From an uncultured Porphyromonadaceae bacterium (GTDB lineage Bacteria > Bacteroidota > Bacteroidia > Bacteroidales > Muribaculaceae), in assembly GCA_947174735.1 (NCBI GenBank), contig CAMWKC010000094.1, positions 1 to 7,881 on the forward strand: 7,881 nucleotides of DNA. The letters are read 5' to 3'. Under the pieces are notes generated by a model that ran no database searches, was not told where the DNA came from, and worked only from the letters and a program-made list of their open reading frames with translations. The translations under genes and the position numbers were made by a program. How positions within the stretch are numbered: position 1 is the first letter of the stretch; every line of letters starts with the position of its first letter. Positions 7,390 to 7,881 of the stretch are shown here, one piece after another.

Positions 7390-7608
7390 ATGATAAATGC
7401 TATAACTCCAGAAACTTTATATTTGATATTACCCTATAAAGTAAGTCAGTTAGCAGTACTCTACGCTAAAAAATTCGGTATTACTACTAAAGAAGCCCTA
7501 AAAGCTATTTATCGCTCCAGTACCTATCGCCAACTCGAAAACGAAAGTACAAAGCTATGGCATCTCGGCCCGGTAGCCTTACTCGAATATATATCCGAGA
7601 ATAATTAG
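7390..7608 (+). CDS. Small helical protein of unknown function (72 residues)
   Basis: I do not recognise this protein with confidence. It is predicted helical, with amphipathic segments at about 16-29 (YKVSQLAVLYAKKFG) and 33-41 (TKEALKAIY) and a C-terminal motif YRQLENESTKLWHLGPVALL (46-65). Its size and layout loosely recall the short DUF3791-type proteins found beside toxin-like genes, but this is a resemblance only. There is no signal peptide or membrane segment. The start is bounded by an in-frame stop at 7375-7377, and codon use looks like that of a real gene. It lies 113 bases after the PIN gene and 34 bases before a retropepsin-like gene on the same strand; the close downstream spacing suggests a two-gene unit. 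An antitoxin, adaptor or protease partner would all fit. Confidence 0.72.
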   Translation: MINAITPETLYLILPYKVSQLAVLYAKKFGITTKEALKAIYRSSTYRQLENESTKLWHLGPVALLEYISENN

Positions 7609-7642
7609 GTACTATTGACTACCTTTTTCATAGAAAGATATT

Positions 7643-7881
7643 ATGATTCGGAAATTTGAGATAGACTTGTATGATCGCCACCTGATTATAAAGGAGGGTG
7701 TGAATGTTATGTTGATAGATACCGGCAGTCCAGTTTCATTAACTGACAGGAAGAGTTTTGATTTTATGGGTGTGGCGTATCCGGGATGTCGGAGTATCGG
7801 AGATAAGGGGATTGGGGTGGTATCAGAACAGCTTGGAAGAAATATTGATGTTTTGGTAGGCTTAGATGTCCTGAATAATTA
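7643..7881 (+). CDS. Retropepsin-like aspartic protease (3' end outside window)
   Basis: From ATG at 7643 the frame stays open to the window edge, giving 79 codons plus two bases. NVMLIDTGSPVSL places the catalytic DTGS at residues 26-29, preceded by hydrophobic residues as in retropepsins. IDVLVGLDVLNN (68-79) matches the second conserved hydrophobic-hydrophobic-G-x-D motif near the end of the fold (V72-G73-x-D75). Bacterial single-domain members of clan AA are usually about 100-150 residues and act as dimers. The 47-residue spacing between the two motifs is shorter than the roughly 61 in HIV protease, so the flap region may be reduced. There is no signal peptide, so it should be cytosolic. 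It lies 34 bases after the 72-residue gene with no clear promoter between them. The fold assignment is good from motifs; substrate and remaining length are unknown. Confidence 0.7.
   Translation, partial: MIRKFEIDLYDRHLIIKEGVNVMLIDTGSPVSLTDRKSFDFMGVAYPGCRSIGDKGIGVVSEQLGRNIDVLVGLDVLNN

Overview
The window looks like a Bacteroidota chromosome, most likely Bacteroidales from the gut (a Muribaculaceae-like lineage is a guess). The pointers are a Bacteroides-type promoter (TTG, 19 bases, TAnnTTTG) in front of the regulator gene, starts without Shine-Dalgarno sequences, and the flavour of the M48 and MATE proteins. No rRNA, tRNA, CRISPR array, transposase or integrase was seen.

Left part (1-1876, + strand): the 3' end of a MalY/PatB-type PLP-dependent C-S lyase/aminotransferase, then a complete MATE-family multidrug/metabolite exporter. 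The two overlap by one base (TAATG). This part is visibly GC-richer and looks like ordinary chromosome. A perfect 18-bp hairpin at 1919-1962 separates it from the rest and serves as a bidirectional terminator for the two convergent genes.

Middle (1966-5136, - strand): a 1056-residue membrane-anchored M48 metalloprotease with an unusual C-terminus made of Sel1-like repeats and a four-cysteine zinc ribbon. A 570-base AT-rich intergenic region follows. It holds a GC-richer patch, two small hairpins and, at its right end, a promoter embedded in a 12-bp inverted repeat.

Right part (5707-7881, + strand): a two-gene toxin-antitoxin-like operon. The first gene encodes an XRE HTH domain fused to an ImmA/IrrE metalloprotease and a C-terminal tail resembling UPF0175 antitoxins. 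Four bases later comes a PIN-domain ribonuclease with all four acidic residues. Next is a 72-residue helical protein of unknown function and then the start of a small retropepsin-like aspartic protease (DTGS and VGLD motifs), cut off by the window edge.

Together 1.97-7.88 kb looks like an accessory, stress- or defence-type region in which three proteases of two catalytic classes (M48, ImmA/IrrE, retropepsin-like) lie within 6 kb. The XRE-ImmA/PIN pair is a recognisable arrangement. The M48-Sel1-zinc-ribbon fusion and the 72-residue protein/retropepsin pair are the least described parts.
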